A stretch of 64,000 nucleotides of DNA from an uncultured Pelagibacteraceae bacterium (lineage in GTDB: Bacteria > Pseudomonadota > Alphaproteobacteria > Pelagibacterales > Pelagibacteraceae). Shown here one piece after another: positions 10,777 through 20,851 of this stretch (position 1 is the stretch's first letter; every line of letters starts with the position of its first letter). A program made the translations under genes and the position numbers. The notes below the pieces were generated by a model that was given only the letters and a program-made list of their open reading frames with translations, ran no database searches and had not been told where the DNA came from. The stretch spans positions 47,501 to 111,500 of the forward strand of contig CACIAP010000001.1 in the NCBI GenBank assembly GCA_902584685.1, in the 5' to 3' direction.

Positions 10777-13185
10777 ATGTTAAATCCATTAAGCTTTATT
10801 AGCAAAATATTTAAGAGCAATAACGATATCGAGCTTGATAAGTTCAGAAAGATTCTTGAAAAAATAAATTCACTCGAAAGTGATGTGGCTAAGATAAAAG
10901 ATAGTGATTTTCCAAACAAAACTGTTGAACTAAAGAATAAAATTAAAAGTGGAAAAACCCTCAATGAGATTTTGCCAGATGCTTTTGCGTATGTAAGAGA
11001 AGCTTCTCATAGATCTAGAAATGAAAGGCACTTTGATGTTCAGTTGTTAGGGGGTATTGCATTACATCAAGGTAAAATAGCAGAAATGAGAACTGGGGAA
11101 GGAAAAACAATCACGATTGCATTGGCAGCTTATTTAAACGCTCTTTCTGGAAAGGGTGTACATGTTGTTACAGTAAACGATTATTTGGCAAAGAGAGATT
11201 GTGAAGATATGTCAAAAATTTATAACTTCCTTGGTCTAAGTGCTGGTTACATCAACAATGATCAATCTGAAGATGTGAGAAGAGAAAATTATTTGAAGGA
11301 TATTACTTATGCAACTAATAGCGAACTTGGTTTCGATTATTTAAAAGATAATATGAAATACTCATCAAACAAATTAGTTCAAAGAGAACATAGTTTTGCT
11401 ATTGTAGATGAAATCGACTCTTGTCTAATAGATGAGGCTAGGACACCATTAGTAATTTCTGGACAATCAGATGAAACTAGTAATCAATATAAAGCTATTA
11501 ATAAACTTGTTACAAAATTAAAATCAAGTGACTATGAATTGGATGAAAAGGATAAAAGTGTCATTTTAACTAATGAAGGAATAGACTCTATAGAAAAGTT
11601 ATTAAATAATATTGGAATACTTAAAAATAATAATTTTTATGATCCAGCTAATTTAAACCTTGTACATCATGTTAATCAAGCCTTAAAAGCAAATCATCTT
11701 TTTTTAAAAGATAAAGATTATGTTGAAGTAGATGGAAAGATCAAAATTGTTGATGAGCTTACTGGAAGAATTCTTGAAGGAAGGAGGTATGGTGATGGGC
11801 TACACCAGGCTCTAGAGGCTAAAGAGAATTTAAAAGTACAAATGGAAAATCAGACACTTGCGTCAATTACTTATCAAAATTACTTCAAACTATATAAAAA
11901 ACTTGCAGGATGTACCGGCACTGCCGTTACAGAAAGTCAAGAGTTTTATGAAATTTACAATCTCAATGTTGTTGTTATTCCAACTAATAAACAAATGATT
12001 AGAAAAGATTGGAATGATCAAATCTTTAGGACAGAAAAAGAAAAACAAGATGCAATTATTTCTAAAGTAAAAATGTTAAATTCAAAAGGGCAACCATTAC
12101 TTATTTTTACATCCAGTGTAGACAAATCTGAGGTCTATTCAAATTTATTTAGAAAAAATAAAATTTCTCATACAGTTTTAAACGCTAAAAATCATGAGAG
12201 AGAGGCTGAGATTATTGCCAATGCAGGAAAATTAAATTCGGTAATAATTACAACAAGTATTTCAGGAAGGGGTGTAGATATTAAATTAGGTGGAAAAGAC
12301 TCAGATAACTTAAAAGAGAATAAAGAAAAAATTAAATCTCTAGGTGGGCTTTTTGTTATTGGTACAGAAAGAATGGAGTCAAGAAGAGTTGACAACCAGG
12401 CCAGAGGAAGAGCTGGGAGACAGGGTGATGAAGGTAATTCAATTTTTTATGTAAGCTTAGAAGATGATTTAATGAGAATTTTTGGATCAGAGTCTATTAA
12501 TAAAATATTAGAAAAACTTGGATTAAAAGATGGAGAAAGTATTGACCATCCTTGGATCAACAAAGCTTTGGAAAGGGCACAACAAAAAGTTGAGACTAGA
12601 AACTTTGATATAAGAAAAACTTTATTAAAGTTTGATGATGTGCTTAATGATCAGCGACATGTAATATTTAGTCAAAGAAAAGAAGTCCTTGAAAAACAAA
12701 ACATATTTGAAACTATTGACAATTTCTTAAAAGATGAAATTGAAGATTTAATTAAGCAAAAAGAAAAATCTCCAACAATTTTTGAAAAAAAAGCTCAGGT
12801 AAATAAAATCAACACTCTTTTTGGTCAAAATATAGAAAATTTAAATGAGAAATTAAGAAATCTAAGTGACAAAGAAATATCGAGCTCCATAATTTCAAAT
12901 TTTAAAAAAAAGAGAGAGGAAAGAAGCGCTTATTTAGGAGAGGAAAGTTCGAAAGAAATAGAAAAGAAAATCTTTTTGCAATTAATTGATTTGAATTGGA
13001 AAAATCATATCCAGTATTTAGAACAGTTGCGTCAAGTAATAGGTTTAAGGTCTTATGGTCAAAGGGATCCTTTAGTTGAATACAAAAAGGAGGCCTTTCA
13101 TTCTTTTGAGACACTATTAAATAAAATAAGGCAGGATATAGTAATGATTTTGCTAAATTTAAAGATACTAGAAAAAAGAAGATAA
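10777..13185 (+). CDS. secA: Preprotein translocase subunit SecA (no C-terminal Zn-binding tail)
   Basis: MRTGEGKT, VDEIDSCLIDEARTPL, GTERMESRRVDNQARGRAGRQGDEG. Confidence 0.97.
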   Translation: MLNPLSFISKIFKSNNDIELDKFRKILEKINSLESDVAKIKDSDFPNKTVELKNKIKSGKTLNEILPDAFAYVREASHRSRNERHFDVQLLGGIALHQGKIAEMRTGEGKTITIALAAYLNALSGKGVHVVTVNDYLAKRDCEDMSKIYNFLGLSAGYINNDQSEDVRRENYLKDITYATNSELGFDYLKDNMKYSSNKLVQREHSFAIVDEIDSCLIDEARTPLVISGQSDETSNQYKAINKLVTKLKSSDYELDEKDKSVILTNEGIDSIEKLLNNIGILKNNNFYDPANLNLVHHVNQALKANHLFLKDKDYVEVDGKIKIVDELTGRILEGRRYGDGLHQALEAKENLKVQMENQTLASITYQNYFKLYKKLAGCTGTAVTESQEFYEIYNLNVVVIPTNKQMIRKDWNDQIFRTEKEKQDAIISKVKMLNSKGQPLLIFTSSVDKSEVYSNLFRKNKISHTVLNAKNHEREAEIIANAGKLNSVIITTSISGRGVDIKLGGKDSDNLKENKEKIKSLGGLFVIGTERMESRRVDNQARGRAGRQGDEGNSIFYVSLEDDLMRIFGSESINKILEKLGLKDGESIDHPWINKALERAQQKVETRNFDIRKTLLKFDDVLNDQRHVIFSQRKEVLEKQNIFETIDNFLKDEIEDLIKQKEKSPTIFEKKAQVNKINTLFGQNIENLNEKLRNLSDKEISSSIISNFKKKREERSAYLGEESSKEIEKKIFLQLIDLNWKNHIQYLEQLRQVIGLRSYGQRDPLVEYKKEAFHSFETLLNKIRQDIVMILLNLKILEKRR

Positions 13186-13205
13186 AATTCCCTTAAGTTT
13201 TAGTT

Positions 13206-14306
13206 TTATCCAAAAAGAAAAAAGGAAATTGCAAAAATGAGTGCCAATCCCATAAAATAATATTTGTATTTTAAAAGGACTTTTTTAAATTTATTTATAC
13301 CTGTTAAATTAAAGGTTAATTTATTGGAAATAGAAACTCCCTTTGTTAAACCTTTATCCCTACCAATTTCTAAAAATTTTTCTTTTTTACGAGATAAAAT
13401 TTCAGCTTTTGAAAGATTACATAACTCATTAAGATTTTTATCAATAGACATTTTTACATTATTTAAAATTAAATTTTTATCTCTATGAGCTCCTCCGGTA
13501 GGTTCGGGAATTATTTCATCAATAATTTTAAGTTTCAACAGATCTTTAGATGTAAGTTTCATTGCTTTTGCAGCTTCAAGGGTTTTTGTTGGATCCCTCC
13601 ATAAAATAGATGCACATCCTTCTGGGGAGATTACTGAATAAATTGCATTTTCTAACATTATAATTTTATTTGATGAAGCTAAAGCTATTGCACCGCCTGA
13701 TCCACCTTCTCCAATAATAATTGAGATAGTAGGAACACTAATTGAAATTGAACACTCAATTGATCTTGCTATTGCTTCTGCTTGACCTCTCTCCTCTGCT
13801 CCTACTCCAGGATAAGCACCAGGTGTATCTATAAATAAAATTACTGGTAAATTAAACTTATCTGCTAGCTTCATCAGTCTAATTGATTTTCTATAACCTT
13901 CAGGCCTCATCATTCCAAAATTTCTTTCAATTCTAGAATTAAGATCCTCACCCTTTTCTTGTCCAATTACCATTACAGATTTATTTCGAAAAGTTGCCAG
14001 ACCGGATATTAAAGATTTGTCTTCCCCAAATAACCGGTCGCCATGGATTGGAAAGAAGTCCTCAAAAAGATTATCAATAAAAAATTTTGACTTGGGGCGG
14101 TCTTCGTGACGAGCTACCATTGTTGTTTGCCATGGATCAAGATTGGAATAAATTTCATTTAGTTTAGAGCTTAAATCATTCTGAAGTTTAGACAATTTTC
14201 CAGTTTCAACTTGTGTGATACCATCCTTAGCGAACGGGTCTTTAAGTTTTTCAATCTCGTTTTCCAGGGATTTAATATCTTTTTCAAAATTCAAATAATT
14301 TTTCAT
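13206..14306 (-). CDS. accA: Acetyl-CoA carboxylase carboxyltransferase subunit alpha with C-terminal TM extension (ORF track start 14351 probably too far upstream)
   Basis: FFIDNLFEDFFPIHGDRLFGED, DTPGAYPGVGAEERGQAEAIA, GEGGSGGAIAL; C-terminal YYFMGLALIFAISFFLFG. Confidence 0.94.
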   Translation of the reverse strand: MKNYLNFEKDIKSLENEIEKLKDPFAKDGITQVETGKLSKLQNDLSSKLNEIYSNLDPWQTTMVARHEDRPKSKFFIDNLFEDFFPIHGDRLFGEDKSLISGLATFRNKSVMVIGQEKGEDLNSRIERNFGMMRPEGYRKSIRLMKLADKFNLPVILFIDTPGAYPGVGAEERGQAEAIARSIECSISISVPTISIIIGEGGSGGAIALASSNKIIMLENAIYSVISPEGCASILWRDPTKTLEAAKAMKLTSKDLLKLKIIDEIIPEPTGGAHRDKNLILNNVKMSIDKNLNELCNLSKAEILSRKKEKFLEIGRDKGLTKGVSISNKLTFNLTGINKFKKVLLKYKYYFMGLALIFAISFFLFG

Positions 14307-14412
14307 AATTAAATATCCACTAATATTTAAAAATGGCAATAAAATGATCACTTTTATTAGTGTGTAACTATTATATATGTTAATTTATTAATTTCTAAGA
14401 TAATTTTTAACT

Positions 14413-16587
14413 ATGAAAACTAAAAATTTAAAAGAGTACACAAATATTGGGAGTCTTTATGTATCAAAAGAACTATTAAAATTTGTAAACAAAGAGGTTC
14501 TTAAGGGCACAAAAATAAAGCCAAAAAATTTTTGGAGTGGGTTTGAGAAATCTTTACACATTTTAAAACCAAAAAATGAAAAGTTGATTGATGTAAGGGA
14601 GAGTATTCAAAAAAAAATTGATGATTGGCATATACAAAACAAAGATAATGAGTTCAATTTAGAAGGATATAAAAAGTTTTTATATTCTATTAACTACCTA
14701 AAAAAAGAAGGAAAAAACTTCAAAATCCAAACAGAAAATGTTGATGAAGAAATATCAAAAACACCAGGTCCCCAACTAGTTGTTCCAATTTCAAATGCAA
14801 GATACGCTTTAAATGCTGCAAATGCGAGATGGGGAAGTTTATATGATGCTTTATATGGAACAGATGCAATCGGCTCTGAAAAACTTGACAACAGATACAA
14901 CCCAGTCCGTGGAGGAAAAGTCATAAATTATTGTAGAAATTTCTTAGATGAAATTTTTCCATTAAAAAATGCTTCATGGAAAAAACTTAGTGAATTAAAA
15001 ATTGTAAAACATAAAATTATTTTAAAAATTGGTAAAAAAACTACATCTTTGAGAGATAAAAAGCAGTTTAAAGGATATCGACAAGATAAAAAAGGTCTTA
15101 AAGGTGTTTTGCTAATTAATAACGGGCTTCACGTGGAATTAATTATTAATCCTTATGCTTTCCATGCAAACAACGATCCAATTGGAATTAGTGATTTAGT
15201 AATAGAGTCTGCAGTCTCAACCATCATAGATCATGAAGATAGCGTTGCTGCAGTTGATGCAAGTGACAAAATACTGGGCTACAGAAATTGGTTAGGTCTT
15301 ATGAAAGGAAATTTACAGGTCAAATTTGAAAAATTAGGAAAAAAATATAAAAGGGTTTTAAACTCAGATAGAAAGTACACTTCTCATAACGGAAAAACAT
15401 TTAAATTGCATGGCAGGGCTCTTTTGCTGAATAGAAATGTTGGGCACTTAATGACAAACCCCTCAATTTTATTATCAGATAAATCAGAGGTTCCAGAAGG
15501 TATTATGGACGCCTTTATCATTTCAGCAGCATGTTTGCATGATTTTATCAAAAAAGGAAACTCAAGAAAAAATTCAATTTATATTGTTAAACCAAAAATG
15601 CATGGACCGGATGAAGTCGCATTTGCTGATGAAATTTTTAGCCATGTTGAAAATGTTTTAAAAATGAAAAAGAATACAATCAAAATTGGGATAATGGATG
15701 AGGAAAGACGCACAAGCGCAAATTTAAAAGAGTGTATTAGAAACGTAAAAAGAAGAGTTGTTTTTATCAATACTGGGTTTTTAGATCGAACTGGAGATGA
15801 AATACATACATCTATGGAGTCGGGTCCAGTGATTAAGAAAGGTGATATAAAAAATTCTGATTGGATTAAAGCGTATGAGAACAATAATGTTGTTGTTGGA
15901 TTGGAATGTGGTTTTTCTGGGAAAGCACAAATTGGAAAAGGAATGTGGGCTGCCCCAGATAGAATGGCAGATATGTTAAAGGAAAAAATAGGCCATCCTT
16001 CCTCAGGAGCGAATTGTGCGTGGACTCCTTCACCTACTGCAGCCACTTTACATGCAACTCATTATCACAAAGTGAACGTTTTCAAAGTTCATAAAAAATT
16101 ATCTAATAAAAACAAATTTGACTTAGACAATCTTTTAAAATTACCAACTATTCGAGGTCCAAACTGGTCAATGGATGAAATTAAAACTGAACTTGAAAAT
16201 AATTGCCAGGGGATATTGGGATACGTAGTGAGATGGATAGATAGTGGTGTAGGTTGTTCAAAAGTTCCCGACATAAACAATATTGGTCTCATGGAGGATC
16301 GTGCAACTTTAAGAATTTCTTCTCAGCATATTGCTAACTGGTTACACCATAATATATGTACTCCTAATCAAGTATTAGAAACATTAAAAAAGATGGCAAA
16401 AATTGTAGATGGTCAAAACAAAAATGATCCTGAATACAAAAACATGTCTGATAATTTTGATAAATCTATTGCTTTTAAGACTGCTTGTGACTTGGTTTTT
16501 AAAGGTAAGGACCAATCATCAGGTTATACAGAACCTTTGTTGCACTTGAACAGATCTATAAAAAAAAATTTAAGTCCCTCTAGATAG
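14413..16587 (+). CDS. glcB: Malate synthase G
   Basis: NARYALNAANARWGSLYDALYGTD, GIMDEERRTSANL, SGANCAWTPSPTAATLHATHYH. Confidence 0.97.
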   Translation: MKTKNLKEYTNIGSLYVSKELLKFVNKEVLKGTKIKPKNFWSGFEKSLHILKPKNEKLIDVRESIQKKIDDWHIQNKDNEFNLEGYKKFLYSINYLKKEGKNFKIQTENVDEEISKTPGPQLVVPISNARYALNAANARWGSLYDALYGTDAIGSEKLDNRYNPVRGGKVINYCRNFLDEIFPLKNASWKKLSELKIVKHKIILKIGKKTTSLRDKKQFKGYRQDKKGLKGVLLINNGLHVELIINPYAFHANNDPIGISDLVIESAVSTIIDHEDSVAAVDASDKILGYRNWLGLMKGNLQVKFEKLGKKYKRVLNSDRKYTSHNGKTFKLHGRALLLNRNVGHLMTNPSILLSDKSEVPEGIMDAFIISAACLHDFIKKGNSRKNSIYIVKPKMHGPDEVAFADEIFSHVENVLKMKKNTIKIGIMDEERRTSANLKECIRNVKRRVVFINTGFLDRTGDEIHTSMESGPVIKKGDIKNSDWIKAYENNNVVVGLECGFSGKAQIGKGMWAAPDRMADMLKEKIGHPSSGANCAWTPSPTAATLHATHYHKVNVFKVHKKLSNKNKFDLDNLLKLPTIRGPNWSMDEIKTELENNCQGILGYVVRWIDSGVGCSKVPDINNIGLMEDRATLRISSQHIANWLHHNICTPNQVLETLKKMAKIVDGQNKNDPEYKNMSDNFDKSIAFKTACDLVFKGKDQSSGYTEPLLHLNRSIKKNLSPSR

Positions 16588-17182
16588 TTGTCCTATTTTT
16601 GAAGGCAGAATTTAGGGTACCATCATCCAAACTTTCAATTTCACCACCCACAGGTAAACCTTGTGCCAGCTTTGTTATTTTAATATTTAAATTTTTTAAA
16701 CTGTCTTGAATATAATATGCGGTCGTTTGACCTTCCACTGTTGCGCTTGTAGCTAAAATAACCTCTTTAATTTTGTCTTTTTTTACCCTTTCCACTAAAG
16801 AGCTGACTAATAAATCCTCTTTATTTTGTCCCGCTGAAGAAATTGTTCCCCCTAAAATGTGGAAATAACCCTTATAAATATTTGAACTTTCAATACTCCA
16901 TTGATCAGAAATATTTTCAACAACACAAATTTTATCAAATTTACTATCAATAAAGTTACAATCGCTGAAACTACATTCTATAGAGTTACTTTTCAAAGTA
17001 CCACAAATTTTACAACGAGATACGTTTTTATAAACCTCCGCTAATGTTTTTGCCATTGGCTTTATTAGCTCCTCACGATTATTAATTAATTTTAAAACTA
17101 TTCTTTTTGCAGATTTTGGCCCAAGTCCTGGAAGTTTAGAAATAATTTTTATTAATTCCTCTATTTCATTAAGATTATTCAT
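16580..17182 (-). CDS. recR: Recombination protein RecR
   Basis: LPGLGPKSAKRIVL, Cys4 zinc finger region, Toprim; downstream of dnaX-ybaB. Confidence 0.95.
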   Translation of the reverse strand: MNNLNEIEELIKIISKLPGLGPKSAKRIVLKLINNREELIKPMAKTLAEVYKNVSRCKICGTLKSNSIECSFSDCNFIDSKFDKICVVENISDQWSIESSNIYKGYFHILGGTISSAGQNKEDLLVSSLVERVKKDKIKEVILATSATVEGQTTAYYIQDSLKNLNIKITKLAQGLPVGGEIESLDDGTLNSAFKNRTTI

Positions 17183-17184
17183 GC

Positions 17185-17502
17185 TCAGAAAGGCCACTTA
17201 AAGCCTGGAATTCCAAAATTACCAGTGGCTTTTGTTATTTCTTCAGTAGTTTTAGTTTTTAAATTTTTTTTTGCTTCATTGTGAGCAGCTACAATTAAAT
17301 CTTCTAACATAGTTTTGTCCTCAGAAAAGATTTTTTCAGAAATATCTATTTTTTCTATTTCACTATTACCGTTCAAGATAACTTTTACTAAACCACCACC
17401 AGATGAACCTTCCACTTTTATTTGTTTAATTTTTTCTTGACTATCCTTTATCTTTTCTTCTATCTCTTTTGCCTTATCTAAAATTTTATTGAAATCAGTC
17501 AT
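17185..17502 (-). CDS. YbaB/EbfC family nucleoid-associated protein
   Basis: MTDFNKILDKAKEIEEK...GLVKVILNGNSEIEKIDIS; dnaX-ybaB-recR order. Confidence 0.93.
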   Translation of the reverse strand: MTDFNKILDKAKEIEEKIKDSQEKIKQIKVEGSSGGGLVKVILNGNSEIEKIDISEKIFSEDKTMLEDLIVAAHNEAKKNLKTKTTEEITKATGNFGIPGFKWPF

Positions 17503-19123
17503 CCTTATTATCTTTAACATCTATCAATTCAGCGTCAGGAAATGATTCTTTAATATTATTAAATATATCTGTTTGTTCAAAATCTTTTAAATTATTTTTC
17601 TTCTCCCCTTCTGATGTTTTTTTAATTGTTTCCTGTCCTTTATTTTGTGAAAGAGAAATAATCCATCTGGTATTAGTCCACTCGTAAAGTTTGGATGATA
17701 ATATTTTTACAAAATCTTTTTTTAGATTTTCATTAAAAGAAATTTCTATGTAACCGTTTTTAAAGTTTATTAAATTTACATTAGTTTCCAACTCATATTT
17801 TAACTCTACTTCCTTTTTCGAATTGCATATGTCGACTAAATCGTTGAAAGATTTAATTTCTAAATTATTTCTAGATTTATTTTCCTCTAAAATCTTTTTT
17901 TGTTTCTCTTGAGAAGAAGATTTTAGTTGATTTACAGCTATTTTCTTTTTCTCAAAATCATTATCGATTTTATTGTTTTGATTTGATGATGGATTATCAG
18001 TTTTTGTTTGATTACCTTTTAAATAAAGCAAGCGTATCAAAAACATCTCTACAGATAAGTTTGGATCGTTTACAATATTAACTTCATCCATTGTCTCTAT
18101 GGCAAATTGCCAGAAAAGAAGTAGTGTATGAGCATCTAATTTCTCAGACATTTCTTTAATTTTTTTAAAATTATTTTCAGTTAAATCGGCAGAAAAACTT
18201 ACTCTTTCTAAATTTTTAAAATTTTTTAAATAATAAATAATTTCCAAAAAACCATTTAAAAAAATTTTTGGTTCTACTCCTTTTTGATAAATCTGCCTGT
18301 ATAGATCTAGAGTTTTGTCTTCATCTCCATCAAATATTTTCTCTATTAGGTTTATGGTAAATTCTTTATCAAAATATCCAAATATTTCCCTTGCGCTTTC
18401 TAAGCTTATATTCACTTTTTGGCTATCATCATTGGTTAGTGATATTCTATCTAATAATGACAATGCATCTCTAACTGAACCTTCTGAAATTTTTGAGATT
18501 AGGTTTAAAACTTCTTGATTGATATCTATTTTCTCCATTTCAGCAACCTTTGCTAAAAATTCACTTAACTCCTCAGGCTTAATTCTTGATAAATCAAATC
18601 TCTGACATCTTGATAAGACTGTTATTGGGATTTTGTTAACCTCAGTTGTTGCAAAAATAAACTTTAAATAACTAGGCGGTTCTTCAAGAGTTTTTAGTAA
18701 GGCATTAAAAGCTTGTTTGCTTAACATATGGACTTCATCAATTATAAAAATTTTAAATTTTGAAGATGTTGGTCCATATCTTGAAAATTCTATTAAATCC
18801 CTTACATCATCAACACCAGTTTTGCTTGCCGCATCCATTTCTAGAACATCGATGTGTCTAGACTCAGATATTTCATCACAATTTTTACACTTATTTTTTA
18901 AACAACTATTTTTTTCAGAATTTCCACAATTTAAAGATTTTGCTAAAATTCTTGCAATTGTCGTTTTGCCCACACCCCTTATTCCTGTAAATAAAAAAGC
19001 ATTGGGAATTTTATTTTGAGAGATGGACTTTTCAATTGTTTCTACAATGATGTCCTGACCTATTAAATCTTTAAAGACTTGTGGTCTGTATTTCAGTGCT
19101 AAAACTTTTGAATTATTACTCAT
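17495..19123 (-). CDS. dnaX: DNA polymerase III subunit gamma/tau
   Basis: KYRPQVFKDLIGQD, GIRGVGKTTIARILAK, Zn module Cys residues, DEVHMLSKQAFNALLKTLEEPP. Confidence 0.96.
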   Translation of the reverse strand: MSNNSKVLALKYRPQVFKDLIGQDIIVETIEKSISQNKIPNAFLFTGIRGVGKTTIARILAKSLNCGNSEKNSCLKNKCKNCDEISESRHIDVLEMDAASKTGVDDVRDLIEFSRYGPTSSKFKIFIIDEVHMLSKQAFNALLKTLEEPPSYLKFIFATTEVNKIPITVLSRCQRFDLSRIKPEELSEFLAKVAEMEKIDINQEVLNLISKISEGSVRDALSLLDRISLTNDDSQKVNISLESAREIFGYFDKEFTINLIEKIFDGDEDKTLDLYRQIYQKGVEPKIFLNGFLEIIYYLKNFKNLERVSFSADLTENNFKKIKEMSEKLDAHTLLLFWQFAIETMDEVNIVNDPNLSVEMFLIRLLYLKGNQTKTDNPSSNQNNKIDNDFEKKKIAVNQLKSSSQEKQKKILEENKSRNNLEIKSFNDLVDICNSKKEVELKYELETNVNLINFKNGYIEISFNENLKKDFVKILSSKLYEWTNTRWIISLSQNKGQETIKKTSEGEKKNNLKDFEQTDIFNNIKESFPDAELIDVKDNKDD

Positions 19124-19129
19124 TTCTTT

Positions 19130-19218
19130 TAGGAGACCAATCAACCTGGAAAATACTCATTACCCTTGCTCTTTTTCAAGCCTGGGGGATTCGTGGTACC
19201 ACCACCTGATTGGCCCCC
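19130..19218 (-). ncRNA. ffs: Signal recognition particle RNA (small bacterial 4.5S type)
   Basis: Minus strand GGGGGCCAATCAGGTGGTGGTACCACGAATCCCCCAGGCTTGAAAAAGAGCAAGGGTAATGAGTATTTTCCAGGTTGATTGGTCTCC: AGG...GNRA tetraloop...AGCA domain IV core and terminal CCAATCA/TGATTGG pairing; upstream of dnaX. Confidence 0.87.
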
Positions 19219-19269
19219 AGTTATTATAACAGTTATATTTTCTAGTCTACAACAAAACTTTGTAAATTT

Positions 19270-20100
19270 TTAGATTTTTCTATATTCGCTTGCTTCGTAA
19301 ACTCCTAGAATATCTAAACTAACAGTATGGAAACCCAGCTCCTCTAAAGATTTTTGGATTTTTGGATCTTCGATATGTCCATAAATATCGCATATAAATA
19401 AATATTGTTCAAAACTATTTTGATCAGAGAAACTTTCTAATTTACTTAAATTAACATTATTGGTAGCAAAGCCACCCAAACATTTGTAAAGAGCAGCAGG
19501 TTTATTTTTTACTTTGAAAATACAACTTGTAATATAATTTTTTTTCTCAAATTCTGGATGGGATGCTTTACTACCCATAATTAAAAACCTCGTCACATTG
19601 CCTTTATTGTCCTCAATATTCTTTTTTACTATTTTCAGATTGTAAATTTCAGCAGCTAGCTCAGATGCGATTGCAGCTTCATTTTTAATTTTGTTATCAC
19701 TAATATATTTTGCACTACCTGCGGTATCAGCTGCAATTATAGGCTCAAGCTTGTTTTCAGTAATAATTTTTTGACATTGTGAAATGGCTTGAGTGTGAGA
19801 TCTTACTGAAGATATGTTTTTCATACTTGAGCTAGGCAGTATCATTAAATTATGGGTGATCGGTTGAAAATGTTCTGCGTAAATTTGAAGTTTATATTTG
19901 TTAATTAAATATTGTATATCTGCAACTCTTCCTGCTATTGAATTTTCTACAGGTATAATAGTTTTATAACTCTCATTTTTTAAGCAAAGATTAAAGCATT
20001 CTTCAAAAGTATTTTGCGAAAGAGGTTCATAATCAGGGTACATTTTTTTTGCCGCTAAATGGGAATATGCTCCTGGTGAACCTTGGTATACAATTTTCAT
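19270..20100 (-). CDS. pheA: Prephenate dehydratase
   Basis: YQGSPGAYSHLAAKKMYP, VENSIAGRV, NVTRFLIMG, C-terminal ACT LESF. Confidence 0.95.
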   Translation of the reverse strand: MKIVYQGSPGAYSHLAAKKMYPDYEPLSQNTFEECFNLCLKNESYKTIIPVENSIAGRVADIQYLINKYKLQIYAEHFQPITHNLMILPSSSMKNISSVRSHTQAISQCQKIITENKLEPIIAADTAGSAKYISDNKIKNEAAIASELAAEIYNLKIVKKNIEDNKGNVTRFLIMGSKASHPEFEKKNYITSCIFKVKNKPAALYKCLGGFATNNVNLSKLESFSDQNSFEQYLFICDIYGHIEDPKIQKSLEELGFHTVSLDILGVYEASEYRKI

Positions 20101-20104
20101 AAAT

Positions 20105-20851
20105 TTAATCTTTTTTATATTCCATTATTTTTTTAATTTCCATAAAATCATCCATTGTATCTACACCTATTGGAAAATTTTGTGTATACATAACATCTAT
20201 TGGGATACCATTATCTAAAGCACGTAGTTGCTCCAATCTAAATTTTTTTTCATTTTCTGTTTGTTTTAAATTTATAAATTTCTTTAAAGTCGAGATTTCA
20301 TACTGATAAATTCCGATGTGGTGATAGGTATTTTTTTCATCAAAATTTTCCGCATTTCTAAAAAAAGTTAAAGCTGGTGAATAATTATTTTTTAGAAAAG
20401 TTTCATATACGGAGACTTTTACAATATTCTTATTACTAAATATTTTTTTGTTCTTAATATCTGTACAAAGTGTACCAATTTTTGAATTTAGTTTTCTAAC
20501 ATTTTTATCAAGATTAATTATATCTTCTGTTGATATTTGGGGTTCGTCTCCCTGTAAATTAATGACATATTTAATATTTTCTATGTCTTTAATTTTTTCT
20601 ACTGCTTCAAAAATTCTATCAGTGCCTGTTTGATGGTTTTTACTAGTCATTATTGAATTGCCACCATTTTTTTTAATTTCGGTCTGAATTTCATCATCTT
20701 CTGTTGCAACATAAACTTTGCCTAAATTTGTTGCCTTAGCTTTATTGTATACGTGCTGAATAATACTTATCCCATTTATTTTTAATAAAGGTTTTCCAGG
20801 CAGCCTTGATGCACTCATTCTAGACGGTATCAAGATAATTGTGTTATTCAT
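20105..20851 (-). CDS. kdsB: 3-deoxy-manno-octulosonate cytidylyltransferase
   Basis: IPSRMSASRLPGKPLLKINGISIIQHVY, INLQGDEPQIS, HHIGIYQYE. Confidence 0.95.
   Translation of the reverse strand: MNNTIILIPSRMSASRLPGKPLLKINGISIIQHVYNKAKATNLGKVYVATEDDEIQTEIKKNGGNSIMTSKNHQTGTDRIFEAVEKIKDIENIKYVINLQGDEPQISTEDIINLDKNVRKLNSKIGTLCTDIKNKKIFSNKNIVKVSVYETFLKNNYSPALTFFRNAENFDEKNTYHHIGIYQYEISTLKKFINLKQTENEKKFRLEQLRALDNGIPIDVMYTQNFPIGVDTMDDFMEIKKIMEYKKD

Noticed and set aside
15579-16046. 155-aa antisense ORF in glcB, and similar antisense ORFs (e.g. 5960-6343, 9576-9986, 53148-53666, 39276-39554)
   Set aside because: Each is opposite a well-supported conserved CDS and has no recognisable domain; shadow ORFs.
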